This document shows, one piece after another, positions 11,660-21,605 of a stretch of 64,000 nucleotides of DNA (positions within the stretch are counted from its first letter, which is position 1; every line of letters starts with the position of its first letter). Source of the DNA: Gibbula magus. Lineage: Eukaryota; Mollusca; Gastropoda; Trochida; Trochidae. Location of the stretch: assembly GCA_936450465.1 (NCBI GenBank), contig OW388292.1:4235756-4299755 (forward strand), in the 5' to 3' direction. The notes below the pieces were generated by a model. The model was not told the origin of the DNA. It saw nothing but the letters and a program-made list of their open reading frames with translations, and searched no databases. The position numbers and the translations under genes were made by a program.

Positions 11660-13516
11660 ATGGAAGAGATAACTATTGAAATGGCAAGAAGGAACCGTGA
11701 CCAAATTTCTGTGATAAGTTCTCTTAGTACAAGGCAGAGAAGATTGACAGATAAGGGCCTTTTGTACACAAAGGAGCAGAAGGAAAAATTGTTGAAACTT
11801 TCCTTTAGGCAACTGAAGGCTAAGCAGGACTCTATTCTATCTCTTTTGGAGGAAACCATAGACATTAAGAGAGTTAGAGATGAACATTTACAATTCCTGA
11901 CTTTATTAGAGAAACACTATGCGCTGAGAGAAGAGTATGAATCTCTACTTGACATGGAGAGCCGAAAGCAGTATGAGTTTCAGGTGGACTGTGAGGAAAC
12001 CCCTTTCATCTTAAGTTTTAAGGCTCAACTTGAGAAATGGTTCAGAGACCACACAGTAGCACCTAATGATAGCATATCTCAGAGGGCAGGGTCACAGCAT
12101 TCACACAGTAGTCGAGGAAGTAATATTTCTATGGTTAAGCTGAAGGAAGACCAAAGAAAGGCGGAATTACTAGCGAAAGCATCAGCACTGAAAGAAAAGG
12201 AGAAACTTGAAATGAGTAAGCTAAGGTTGAAGATTCAGGAGCAAGAATTAGAAATACAAACAGAGCTAGCAATTACTGAAGCCAAATCAAAAGTCATAGA
12301 TGATTATGAGAGATTAGGAAGTCAGACACACTCCAAGAAAGAGACCCCTGAAGTCATTGATCAAAGGAATCCAGAACCACGATATGATTCATACACTGCG
12401 CCATATACTCCAACTCAGTATGAGACTCAGAGGGAGAGACAACCGCTCGAGGATTATGTTTCTGTAGTGCGACATCTAAAGAAACCGTCTGCAGAATTGA
12501 AGACATTCAGTGGAGAGCCCATGGATTACAAGCGGTTCATACGGCAGTTCAACAGCATGGTTGTGTCTAACAGTGACAATGTAGATGAAGTAGTGAACTA
12601 TTTAGATCAGTATACCTCAGGAGAAGCCAATAAGATAGTTTCTGGATTCAGTTATCTTGAAGGAGGAAGAGCATATCAAGCAATACTTCAAGAGTTCGAA
12701 GAGCGCTATGGTGACTCAGACATTATTGCAAGTGCTTTTGTCAAGAGGGCTTTGGAATGGCCAACAATTAGAATTGACAATGCAAAGGCTTTGGACGACT
12801 ACGCTATCTTCCTTACAGAGTGTCAGAACGCAATAGAGACAATTGATGCTATGAGGATTCTTGAATATCCGGACAATATGAAGAGGATGATTATGAAAAT
12901 GCCATATCAGTACCACGACAAGTGGAGAAATATTGTGCAGTCTAAGAGGTTTCAAGGCATTGGAATTTATTTTCATGACATTGTAGACTTCGTCCGGAAA
13001 GAAGCGAAAAAGGCGAATGATCCAATATATGGGAAAAGAGCACTGACTGAACCAAAACCCATCAGAAGCAAGACAAGAACGTTCGCAACAAACATGAACC
13101 ATGATAGGGTGAGATTGGAAACGGAAAATAACCAAACAGTGGATCCAGACAACAGAAAGGTTAAGTCATTACAGAAACCATGTATCTATTGCAAGGGAGA
13201 TAATCATGGACTAGAAGACTGTTACAGGTGGTCCCAGTTATCTCACGAGAACAAGTTGACATTCCTTAGAAGTAAAGGCTTGTGTTTCAGGTGTCTGCAT
13301 CAAGGACATATCAGCAAAGAGTGTGAGAAGAAAGTAGTTTGCACCAAATGTGGACTTGGACACCAGACAGTTTTGCACATTCATCAGACAACACAGAGAA
13401 GAGGTGATCAGCAGGAGAGGAGATATTCCGAAGAATGTGAGCTGTATGGGGGCTGGTCAAGGAGAATGCACGATGGCTATAGTGCCTGTACAGATAAGGA
13501 TAAAGAACAACAGTAA
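11660..13516 (+). CDS. gag: BEL/Pao Gag with C-terminal zinc knuckles
   Basis: About 618 codons from the ATG at 11660; the frame is open from 11627 inside the LTR, but this ATG is the first outside it. The protein should build the cytoplasmic retroelement particle and package its RNA. The N-terminal third is charged and predicted helical with a long Lys/Glu-rich coiled-coil region (residues about 160-220). The middle (about 270-430) resembles the DUF1759 Gag core of BEL elements (KTFSGEPMDYKRFIRQF). Cys/His knuckles lie at about residues 506-575: CIYCKGDNHGLEDC, CFRCLHQGHISKEC and CTKCGLGHQTVLH. The frame runs into unrelated sequence before the stop at 13514, so the natural continuation into protease lies in the +1 frame. 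Homology is from family motifs. Confidence 0.9.
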   Translation: MEEITIEMARRNRDQISVISSLSTRQRRLTDKGLLYTKEQKEKLLKLSFRQLKAKQDSILSLLEETIDIKRVRDEHLQFLTLLEKHYALREEYESLLDMESRKQYEFQVDCEETPFILSFKAQLEKWFRDHTVAPNDSISQRAGSQHSHSSRGSNISMVKLKEDQRKAELLAKASALKEKEKLEMSKLRLKIQEQELEIQTELAITEAKSKVIDDYERLGSQTHSKKETPEVIDQRNPEPRYDSYTAPYTPTQYETQRERQPLEDYVSVVRHLKKPSAELKTFSGEPMDYKRFIRQFNSMVVSNSDNVDEVVNYLDQYTSGEANKIVSGFSYLEGGRAYQAILQEFEERYGDSDIIASAFVKRALEWPTIRIDNAKALDDYAIFLTECQNAIETIDAMRILEYPDNMKRMIMKMPYQYHDKWRNIVQSKRFQGIGIYFHDIVDFVRKEAKKANDPIYGKRALTEPKPIRSKTRTFATNMNHDRVRLETENNQTVDPDNRKVKSLQKPCIYCKGDNHGLEDCYRWSQLSHENKLTFLRSKGLCFRCLHQGHISKECEKKVVCTKCGLGHQTVLHIHQTTQRRGDQQERRYSEECELYGGWSRRMHDGYSACTDKDKEQQ

Positions 13517-14099
13517 GACAGTACTAACTTATGCCTTCATGGATCCAGGTAGCAGCGTGTCATTCATGTCGCAGGCTTTGAAAGAAGAATTAGGATGCGA
13601 GGGTAAGAAAATGAAGATAACGCTTGAGACTATGGGTAGACCTTACACCATGCACACCTACAGTGTAGACAATCTGATAGTGAGTGACTTAGATGGACAG
13701 AACTCAGTGACTTTACCGAAAGTGTACACCAAGGATAGAATGCCAGTCTCTCACCATCACATACCTCTGAAGACCGATATTATGCAATGGGAGCACCTGA
13801 GCCAAGTTGAACTTCCACAAATCAATTCTGAGATTGGTCTACTGATTGGAAATAATACCCCGGATGCCTATACCCCATTCCAAGTGAAGACAGGTCCACA
13901 AGGGAGTCCCCATGCTACGTGCACCAGACTAGGATGGATTGTATGGAATGTTGTACGAGAGAACATCGTGCATGAGACTGAGAGGAAAGATTTCTGTGTC
14001 AACAGAGTTGAAGTTTCAGCCATAGAAGAGATTGAAGAGTTGAAAAAGCTGGACAGACTGGTTAGAAAATCGATTGATCAAGACTTCCAGAGCGCATAA
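13350..14099 (+). CDS. BEL/Pao aspartic protease segment, in a separate frame
   Basis: The frame, +1 relative to Gag, overlaps the Gag end. Real homology starts near 13440. The retropepsin-like active site is AFMDPGSSVSFMS (Asp-Pro-Gly-Ser instead of the usual Asp-Ser/Thr-Gly) at about 13533-13570. The stretch IGLLIGNNTPDAYTP and the end LGWIVWN are typical of the BEL/Pao protease-to-RT linker. It should cut the Gag-Pol polyprotein. It ends at a TAA (14097-14099), where the pol frame continues in the -1 direction. Either two indels inactivated the copy or recoding is used. Indels are simpler, since most BEL/Pao elements carry one uninterrupted frame. Confidence 0.85.
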   Translation: MDLDTRQFCTFIRQHREEVISRRGDIPKNVSCMGAGQGECTMAIVPVQIRIKNNSKTVLTYAFMDPGSSVSFMSQALKEELGCEGKKMKITLETMGRPYTMHTYSVDNLIVSDLDGQNSVTLPKVYTKDRMPVSHHHIPLKTDIMQWEHLSQVELPQINSEIGLLIGNNTPDAYTPFQVKTGPQGSPHATCTRLGWIVWNVVRENIVHETERKDFCVNRVEVSAIEEIEELKKLDRLVRKSIDQDFQSA

Positions 14100-14140
14100 T
14101 CAATGACAAGAAAGAAGCGTCTCGAAATGATAAGAAGTTC

Positions 14141-17100
14141 ATGGACATAGTCAAGAACAAGATCCAACTGGAAAATGGACACTACCTGATTCCACTCCCA
14201 CTCAAGAATGAAGAAATATATTTGCCAGACAATCATATCCAAGCTTTACAAAGATTGAGGAGTCTGAAGAGAAAGATGGAAGGAAATGAAAGTTTTCACA
14301 AAGACTATAATAAATTCATGGAAACAATTCTTGAAAAGGGTTACGCAGAGCAAGTCTCAGAACATGAAGTAGCAAGACGTGACGGAAGAGTGTGGTTCAT
14401 ACCGCATCATGGAATCTACCACCCTAGGAAACCAGATAAAATTAGAGTTGTTTTTGACTGTACTGCCATGTACCAAGGTATATCACTCAATGACTTACTC
14501 CTTCAGGGACCGGACCTGACCAATACACTACTCGGTGTATTGCTCCGCTTCAGAGAGAATCCTGTGGCAATCATGGGAGACATAGAATCTATGTTCTATC
14601 AGGTTCAAGTACCAAAAGAGGACAGAGACATGTTGAGATTCTACTGGTGGCCAGACGGCGATGTACAGAAGTCCCCGCATGTGTATCGCATGTGCGTTCA
14701 CTTGTTTGGAGCGGTATCATCACCCACATGCTCTACAATAGCGCTTCAACAGACTGCAGAAGACAACCAAGACACCTTTGATCAGAAGACCATTGATATA
14801 GTGAAGAGATCATTCTATGTCGATGACCTGCTGAAATCTGAGAACACTGACGAGCAAGTTATCACACTAATACAGAGAGTTAGCGCTCTGTGTCAGAAAG
14901 GAGGATTCAAACTAACCAAGTGGACAAGTAATAGCCATGAAGTCATGAAGAGCATTGGTGTCGCTGACAGAGCAAAGAGCATAAGAGGTCTAGATTTGGA
15001 CAATGATATGCTGCCATCAGAAAGAGCATTAGGAGTTTTTTGGAAAGTTGAAGAGGACTGTCTAAGTTTCCAGATTCATCTCAAACCACAGCTCAACAAC
15101 AGGAGAGGTATTCTTTCAGTCATCAGCTCAGTATTCGACCCGATTGGGTATGCAGCGCCATATGTACTGGTAGCAAAGATCTTGCAGCAAGACTTATGTC
15201 GACGACAATTGGATTGGAATCAAGAGATAACTGGAAATGATCTGAAGATATGGAAACAGTGGCTAGATGGACTGCACCACCTGGAAAGTATCAAACTGCC
15301 AAGATGCTACAAACCCTCAGACTTTGGTCAAGCCACATCATGTCAAGTACACATGTTTTCTGACGCAAGTGAGAGTGGTTACGGCGTAGTTGCATATTTA
15401 AGATTGACAAACGACAAGGATCGCATCTCTGTATCATTCATCCTAGGGAAATCAAGGGTCAGTCCGCTCAAGAAAATCACAATTCCAAGAATGGAGTTGA
15501 CAGCGGCCACTATTGCAGTGAAATTATGCAGATTAATTCATGACGAATTGGATTTCCCAGTGACAGATACTTTCTATTGGACTGACAGTATGTCCGTGTT
15601 GCGCTACATCTGTAACGACAGTGCACGATACCATACGTTTGTGGCAAACAGAGTGAACCTCATCAGAGAAGCAACTTCAGTGGGTCAGTGGAACTACATT
15701 GAGAGTAAGTCAAATCCTGCTGATGCATCATCAAGAGGAATGAAGATTGAGAAATTCCTGAAAGCAGACCTTTGGTTCAAAGGACCAGAATTCCTCAAGC
15801 ATGACCAGTCAGAATGGCCGCAAAATCATCCTGATGAATCTTTGACAATTCCAAGTGATGATTCTGAAGTGAAAAGAGTTGTGAACACTACGATTGAGAC
15901 TGAAACGTGTGATGCTGTCCACCAACTGATTTGTCATTACTCGGACTGGTCACGATTGAAGAGGGCAGTAGTTTACATGCGCCTGTTCATCAAGTATCTA
16001 CAGACAAAGGCTAGATTGACGAAAGACAGCTCAGATTCACAGAAGCGAAAGACTAGAAGCCAACATCGCAAGAAAGAATATCTGACCGAATTGACAATAC
16101 GCGAGATGCAGCAAGCAGAAAAGGCGATTATCAAGGTTGTCCAGAAACATCATTTTGCTGACACCATCACAACACTGTTACAGAAAGGGGCTGGAAACAC
16201 TAACTCAGGTATGCGTAAGCTTGATCCCTTTTTGCATGAAGGATTATTGAGAGTTGGAGGACGCCTTGAGAGAGGAGACATGACATTTGACATGAAACAC
16301 CCGGTCATCTTGCCTAAATATTCGCACGTGTCAACATTAATACTTCGCGATACTCACAGAAGAGTTGGACACCTGGGTAAGAACATGATGCTGTCAGTCT
16401 TGAGACAGCAATATTGGATGCTTGGAGCCAACAGTGGCATCAAGAGAGTGATATCCAAGTGTGTTCCGTGTAAACGGTATCAGGCTAAAGTTCTTGAACA
16501 GAAGATGGCAGATTTACCTCTAGACAGGCTCACCCCTGATGAGCCACCCTTTTCTCACACTGGAATAGACTTTTTTGGACCCTTCCATGTTGTTCGCGGC
16601 AGAAGCAGTGTGAAAAGATATGGAGTGATATTTGTGTGCCTGGCGAGTCGAGCAGTTCACCTAGAACTTGCATACTCACTCGACACGGACTCATGCATCA
16701 ACGCATTGAGAAGATTTGTAGCTCGAAGAGGATCGGTGAAGATGATTAGATCCGACAACGGGACAAACCTTGTTTCCTGCGAAAAGGAGCTAAGAGCAGA
16801 AATTGACAAATGGAACAATGAGAAAATAAAGGACATGTTGCAGCAGAAAAGTATCTCCTGGGAGTTTAACCCTCCTACTGCCTCTCACTTCGGCGGCGTA
16901 TGGGAACGGATGATCCGGACAGTCAGGAAGATATTACATTCCCTTATGCAGCAGCAAGTTATTCGTCTTGACGATGAGGCGCTACACACTCTCTTATGTG
17001 AAGTTGAGTCGATATTGAACAATCGGCCCATCACAGAAACTCCGGTGGACCCAAATGATCTGACTGTGCTAACACCGAATCATCTGTTGCAGCTACAGCC

Positions 17101-17470
17101 TGGGGACAGCATGCCACCCGGTGTATTCAACAAAGATGACGCTTACATTAGACGAAGATGGAAGCAGGTTCAGTATCTTGCAGATCAATTCTGGAAGAGG
17201 TGGAAGACAGAATATGTCACCCAACTTCAAGAGAGACAAAAGTGGTTCTCTGCGAGAGAAAACATAGAAATAGGAGACATAGTTCTTTTGGTAGAAAACT
17301 CACCAAGAAATTCTTGGGCCATGGGGAAAGTGACAGAGACATTTACTGACAAGAAGGGATTTGTGAGAGCAGTAAAAGTAAAAACTGTTTCGACAGAATT
17401 GGTAAGACCGATCAGCAAGTTGGTCTTAATATTGTCTGCTGGGAAGTGTGCAGGCAATCCCAAAGTGTAG
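14141..17470 (+). CDS. pol: BEL/Pao Pol: reverse transcriptase, RNase H, integrase
   Basis: 1109 codons from the first ATG; the same frame is open further upstream with BEL-like sequence, so this is not the natural N-terminus. Reverse transcriptase: IRVVFDC near residue 102, AIMGDIESMFYQV with the first catalytic Asp, and YVDD at 226-229 (14816-14827). Peptidase_A17-type region follows. RNase H: SDASESGYG near 407, RMELTAA and the late NPADASSRG. Integrase: an HHCC zinc module (H-x3-4-H in HRRVGHLGKN, then CVPC) at about 740-775, and DDE residues in TGIDFFGPF (about 807), RSDNGTNL (about 871) and GGVWERM (about 921). All key residues I can check are present, so the enzymes look intact apart from the upstream frame breaks. 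Confidence 0.95.
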   Translation: MDIVKNKIQLENGHYLIPLPLKNEEIYLPDNHIQALQRLRSLKRKMEGNESFHKDYNKFMETILEKGYAEQVSEHEVARRDGRVWFIPHHGIYHPRKPDKIRVVFDCTAMYQGISLNDLLLQGPDLTNTLLGVLLRFRENPVAIMGDIESMFYQVQVPKEDRDMLRFYWWPDGDVQKSPHVYRMCVHLFGAVSSPTCSTIALQQTAEDNQDTFDQKTIDIVKRSFYVDDLLKSENTDEQVITLIQRVSALCQKGGFKLTKWTSNSHEVMKSIGVADRAKSIRGLDLDNDMLPSERALGVFWKVEEDCLSFQIHLKPQLNNRRGILSVISSVFDPIGYAAPYVLVAKILQQDLCRRQLDWNQEITGNDLKIWKQWLDGLHHLESIKLPRCYKPSDFGQATSCQVHMFSDASESGYGVVAYLRLTNDKDRISVSFILGKSRVSPLKKITIPRMELTAATIAVKLCRLIHDELDFPVTDTFYWTDSMSVLRYICNDSARYHTFVANRVNLIREATSVGQWNYIESKSNPADASSRGMKIEKFLKADLWFKGPEFLKHDQSEWPQNHPDESLTIPSDDSEVKRVVNTTIETETCDAVHQLICHYSDWSRLKRAVVYMRLFIKYLQTKARLTKDSSDSQKRKTRSQHRKKEYLTELTIREMQQAEKAIIKVVQKHHFADTITTLLQKGAGNTNSGMRKLDPFLHEGLLRVGGRLERGDMTFDMKHPVILPKYSHVSTLILRDTHRRVGHLGKNMMLSVLRQQYWMLGANSGIKRVISKCVPCKRYQAKVLEQKMADLPLDRLTPDEPPFSHTGIDFFGPFHVVRGRSSVKRYGVIFVCLASRAVHLELAYSLDTDSCINALRRFVARRGSVKMIRSDNGTNLVSCEKELRAEIDKWNNEKIKDMLQQKSISWEFNPPTASHFGGVWERMIRTVRKILHSLMQQQVIRLDDEALHTLLCEVESILNNRPITETPVDPNDLTVLTPNHLLQLQPGDSMPPGVFNKDDAYIRRRWKQVQYLADQFWKRWKTEYVTQLQERQKWFSARENIEIGDIVLLVENSPRNSWAMGKVTETFTDKKGFVRAVKVKTVSTELVRPISKLVLILSAGKCAGNPKV

Positions 17471-17958
17471 AGACTGTGAGATAGTGGACAGCTCAGAAGA
17501 GACTGTTAAACGAGGACAATTCTGAAAATTTGATTGAAATTGGTGATAAAGACCTAAGAACACTAATTTTCAGGTCATGTTGACATTGATAAGGTCATGG
17601 TGACATTCATGACAACTATAAATATTAGTTACTGTAGCTCTATTCATAATATGTTTATTATTTTCCGCGATTATGAATGATGTTTCGAATGAGAATTGGA
17701 ATTTCATTAGATTATTCTTTTTAACTTTAGAATTTTGAAATATTTAAAACTTTGGAAAGAATTGGTGTTTCTTTTAAATACTTAAAAATCTTTTTTTTAG
17801 GATTAAGGTATATTCTTTTCTGAGTGGTAACTTTACATAACCAGGATTTTGTTTAATTCATATCCTTAAAGGGATTTGTTTATTTTTATTTGCATATTAT
17901 TTTTCAGTTCAATTGTATAATTGCTTTCGATTTCATCTACACAATTAAGGGGCTGGTA
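17471..17958 (+). other. BEL/Pao 3' untranslated region
   Basis: AT-rich spacer between the pol stop and the 3' LTR. A weak purine stretch (AATTAAGGGG, 17942-17951) is the only polypurine-tract candidate. Confidence 0.6.
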
Positions 17959-18849
17959 TGTAGTGAGCATACAACATTTCTGTAAGATATTTTATGAGCA
18001 CTTCATTTCAGTATTCATCCTAAGGGAGATAATTCCATCATCAGAACCTTAGGGAGTCAGATCTTATCTTTTTGCTGAGAGAGTTCTAACATGTGCTTTT
18101 TTGAGAAATGGATGTCACTTGAGTGAGATTGAGAGCTGAGAATGAGAAATAAAAACTTTAATTTATGGTCTAACAAAAATGGTATGTAGTATTTATGTTG
18201 TAAAAACATCTTTTTGTAACTTATATCATATTTCATAAAGTAATTATTAACATTTTGGAAGTAAATTATAGCTAGAAAGTAAGTTAATTTCATGAGGTAA
18301 TTTTCTATTTACACTAGGTAATAGTATTCCATAAACCTATTTCAGAATGTTTTATTTTATGTAATTTAAGGTTCTCTGAAATTTAAGAATATATATAGTG
18401 AAGTTTGAGTATATTTGTAATTAATTTGGAGTTTTTCTTGAGATAAAGTTTGTTTACATTTTGAATGGGAATTTGTAGTAAGAGTAAGTTTTGTATTTAT
18501 TTAATGAGTTTATGCTGTACTGATTTAGTTTTCTATTAACTTTACAGTTAATCGTCTTCAATAACGTCTTCATTAGGAACATGTCATCAGGGAAAATATC
18601 ACCATCAATATACAAATTTAATACCTACAATACAAGGACATGCCTACAACATTCTATCAATGTGAAATGAGAAGTATGAATGGAATATAATGCTGAGAAT
18701 TGTTGACTTGATAAAATGCATTGGAGGAATAAATTTGAGGATGAATTGACATCAATGTTATTTCTGAGAAAAGTGAACTCACTGTAGGACTAGTAAACAT
18801 GAACATTAGAAAGGAAACTAGAAAAGACATATGAGATCGTGACACCACA
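17959..18849 (+). repeat. BEL/Pao 3' LTR
   Basis: Copy of 10747-11637 at a constant offset of 7212 bp with one visible substitution (18040). The TGGAC that follows is the second target-site copy. Confidence 0.97.
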
Positions 18850-19147
18850 TGGACGCTATAAGGCTAACCCTCGCTTCACGTTAATGGATATGGACACTAT
18901 AACGTTAACCCTCGTGTCACGGTAATGGATATGGACGCTATAAGGGTAACCCTCACTTCACGTTATGCAAATAGACGCTATAACGTTAACCCTCGTGTCA
19001 CGTTAATGGATATGGACGCTATACGGTTAACCCTCGCTTCACGTTAATGGATATGGGCGCTATAAGGGTAACCCTCACTTCACGTTAATGAATATGGACG
19101 GTATAAGGTTAACCCTCGTGTCACGTTAATGGATATGGACGCTATAA
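18850..19147. repeat. 41-bp minisatellite, block 2
   Basis: Seven or so units continuing the array after the BEL/Pao insertion. It is interrupted at CTATAA (19147) by the foldback element. Confidence 0.95.
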
Positions 19148-20054
19148 CACACCGTAGGAAATTGTTACTCAAGGAAGTGAACGAATTTCTCTGCGAGAGT
19201 CCAGTTTGTTTTTGTGCATTTGGTGTAGGAATTTGTTTGATAAATCGGTTTTCAGGTACTTATGACAAAAGATATTTCAGGCTGTAAAATAGTAAACATT
19301 AGTAAACACAAACTTGGTTTAAGAAACGAGAAGCTGAGCAGAACTAGCTTAAAAGAGACAGTTTTTATGTGAGGCTGCATGCCGAAAAAATATATTTGCA
19401 CTCAAACGCGGTCGATATATTGTTTTAAAACAAACATACGATTTTGTTCAAGTATATGTCCAAAAACGCTGATACATATTTATCAAAACTAGAAAATTTA
19501 GTCAAAATCCAAAGAATAGTTACTGAGATATTTACATTCAATAACTGCTGGTATAATATCGTGGTGAACACGTTCCTAAAGAAAACACCAAGTGACTGTA
19601 ATTCGTTCACCACCCCCGTTAGTAACTCGTTTTGACACTACGTGTGGTTCAGGGTTTCTAATTTTTGTTATTTGTCAATAATAAGTCTCAATATTTGGCA
19701 TATATGTCCATAAATGGATGTTTCACATGATGGTAAAAAAATATATGAATATTTTTATGGATTTTCTGAAAGCAATGTGATATCAAACACACGTAAGTTC
19801 CACATGCGAAATTCGACTCCTAAATTGTGATGTAACAGTCGACTGAGGGCACATAATGACATTATCTTTCGTCTACATTTTCACCGGTGTCTACCATTTT
19901 ACAGCCTGAAACATTTTTTCTCATATATACTTCAAAACCGATTTATCCAACAAAATCCTACACCAAATGCAGAAAACTAAACTGACCTCTCGCAGAGAAA
20001 TTCGTTCACTTCCGTTGAGTAACAATTTCCAGGCGTACACGTTCCTACGGTGTG
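19148..20054. mobile_element. Foldback/MITE-type element with ~165-bp inverted termini
   Basis: Starts CACACCGTAGGAA and ends TTCCTACGGTGTG. The inverted similarity continues for about 165 bp on each side (ATTGTTACTC, GAAGTGAACGAATTTCTCTG, GGTGTAGGA, ATAAATCGGTTTT, TTTCAGGCTGTAAAAT). The right arm has about 14 extra bases (CGTGTACGCCTGGA) after the tip. Flanks within the 41-bp unit suggest a 2-bp AA duplication. No transposase is encoded; small open frames inside are not protein-like. It is a non-autonomous DNA element of unassigned superfamily. Confidence 0.9.
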
Positions 20055-21605
20055 AAGGTTAACCCTCGGTTCATGTTAATGGATATGGACGCTATAAGGT
20101 TAACCCTCGCTTCACGTTAATCGATATGGACGCTATAATGTTAACCCTCGCTTCATGTTAATGGATATTGACGCTAATAGGTTAACCCACGTGTCATGTT
20201 AATGGATATGGACGCTATAAGGTTAACCCTCGCTTCACGTTAATCGATATGGACGCTATAATGTTAACCCTCGCTTCATGTTAATGGATATTGACGCTAA
20301 TAGGTTAACCCACGTGTCATGTTAATGGATATGGACGCTATAAGGTTAACCCTCGCTTCACGTTAATCGATATGGACGCTATAATGTTAACCCTCGCTTC
20401 ATGTTAATGGATATTGACGCTAATAGGTTAACCCTCGTGTCATGTTAATGGATATGGACGCTATAAGGTTAACCCTCGTGTCACGTTAATGGACGTGGAC
20501 ATTATAAGGTTAATCCTCTTTTCACTTAAATGGATATGGATGTTATAATGTTAACCCTCGCTTCACGTTAATGGATATGGACGCTATAAGGTTAACCCTC
20601 GCTTCATGTTAATGGATATGGACGCTATAATGTTAACCCTCGCTTCACGTTAATGGATGTGCACATTATAAGGTTAACCCTCGTGTCACGTTAATGGATG
20701 TGGACATTATAAGGTTAATCCTCGCTTCACTTAAATGGATATGGATGTTATAATGTTAACCCTCGCTTCACGTTAATGGATATGGACGCTATAAGGGTAA
20801 CCCTCGTTTTACGTAAATGGATATGGACGCTATAAGGTTAACCCTCGCTTCATGTTAATGGATATGGACGCTATAAGGTTAACCCTCGCTTCATGTTAAT
20901 GGATATGGACGCTATAAGGTTAACCCTCGGTTCATGTTAATGGATATGGACGCTATAAGGTTAACCCTCGCTTCATGTTAATGGATATGGACGCTATAAG
21001 GTTAACCCTCGCTTCATGTTAATGGATATGGACGCTATAAGGGTAACCCTCGATTCACTTTAATGGATATGGACGCTATAAGGTTAACCCTCGCTTCATG
21101 TTAATGGATATGGACGCTATAAGGTTAACCCTCGGTTCATGTTAATGGATATGGACGCTATAAGGGTAACCCTCGTTTTACGTTAATGGATATGGACGCT
21201 ATAATGTTAACCCTCGCTTCACGTTAATGGATATGGACATTATAAGGGTAACCCTCGTTTTACGTTAATGGATATGGATGTTATATGGTCAACCCTCGCT
21301 TCACGTTAATGGATATGGACGCTATACGGTTAACCATCGCTTCATGTTAATGGATATGGACGCTATAAGGGTAACCCTCGTTTTACGTTAATGGATATGG
21401 ACGCTATAATGTTAACCCTCGCTTCACGTTAATGGATATGGACATTATAAGGGTAACCCTCGTTTTACGTTAATGGATATGGATGTTATATGGTCAACCC
21501 TCGTGTCACGTTAATGCACACGGACGTTATAAGGTTAACCCTCGCGTCACGTTAATGGATATGGACGCTTTACGGTTAACCCTCGTTTTACCTAAATACA
21601 TATAG
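20055..21605. repeat. 41-bp minisatellite, block 3
   Basis: About 37 units. Variant words (CGTGTCAC, CGTTTTAC, GATGTTATAA) recur in blocks: three consecutive repeats of a three-unit cluster at 20090-20440 and a duplicated segment around 21170-21290 and 21370-21490, showing amplification of multi-unit segments. Confidence 0.96.

Larger units (their letters stand above)
10747..18849 (+). mobile_element. BEL/Pao LTR retrotransposon, full length, recent insertion
   Basis: The 8.1-kb element is bounded by 891-bp direct LTRs (TG...CA ends) and flanked by the 5-bp target duplication TGGAC (10742-10746 and 18850-18854). Order is LTR, Gag, aspartic protease, reverse transcriptase, RNase H, integrase, LTR, as expected of BEL/Pao. 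It sits inside the 41-bp minisatellite. Reading the two LTRs side by side I see one difference (T at 10828, A at 18040), so insertion is recent. The coding region is split by two frame changes (around 13.4 kb and 14.09 kb), so a single polyprotein is not encoded as read. No convincing tRNA primer-binding site follows the 5' LTR. Confidence 0.97.

Noticed and set aside
11638..11680. Primer-binding site of the BEL/Pao element
   Set aside because: The bases directly after the LTR do not begin TGG, and the first TGG (11661) overlaps the Gag start at an unusual distance.
13350..14099. Programmed ribosomal frameshifting in the BEL/Pao element
   Set aside because: Two shifts in opposite directions with no obvious slippery site; indels or sequence error are simpler.
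20055..21605. Telomeric or interstitial telomere repeat because of GGTTAACCC words
   Set aside because: The period is 41 bp and there is no tandem TTAGGG/CCCTAA run.
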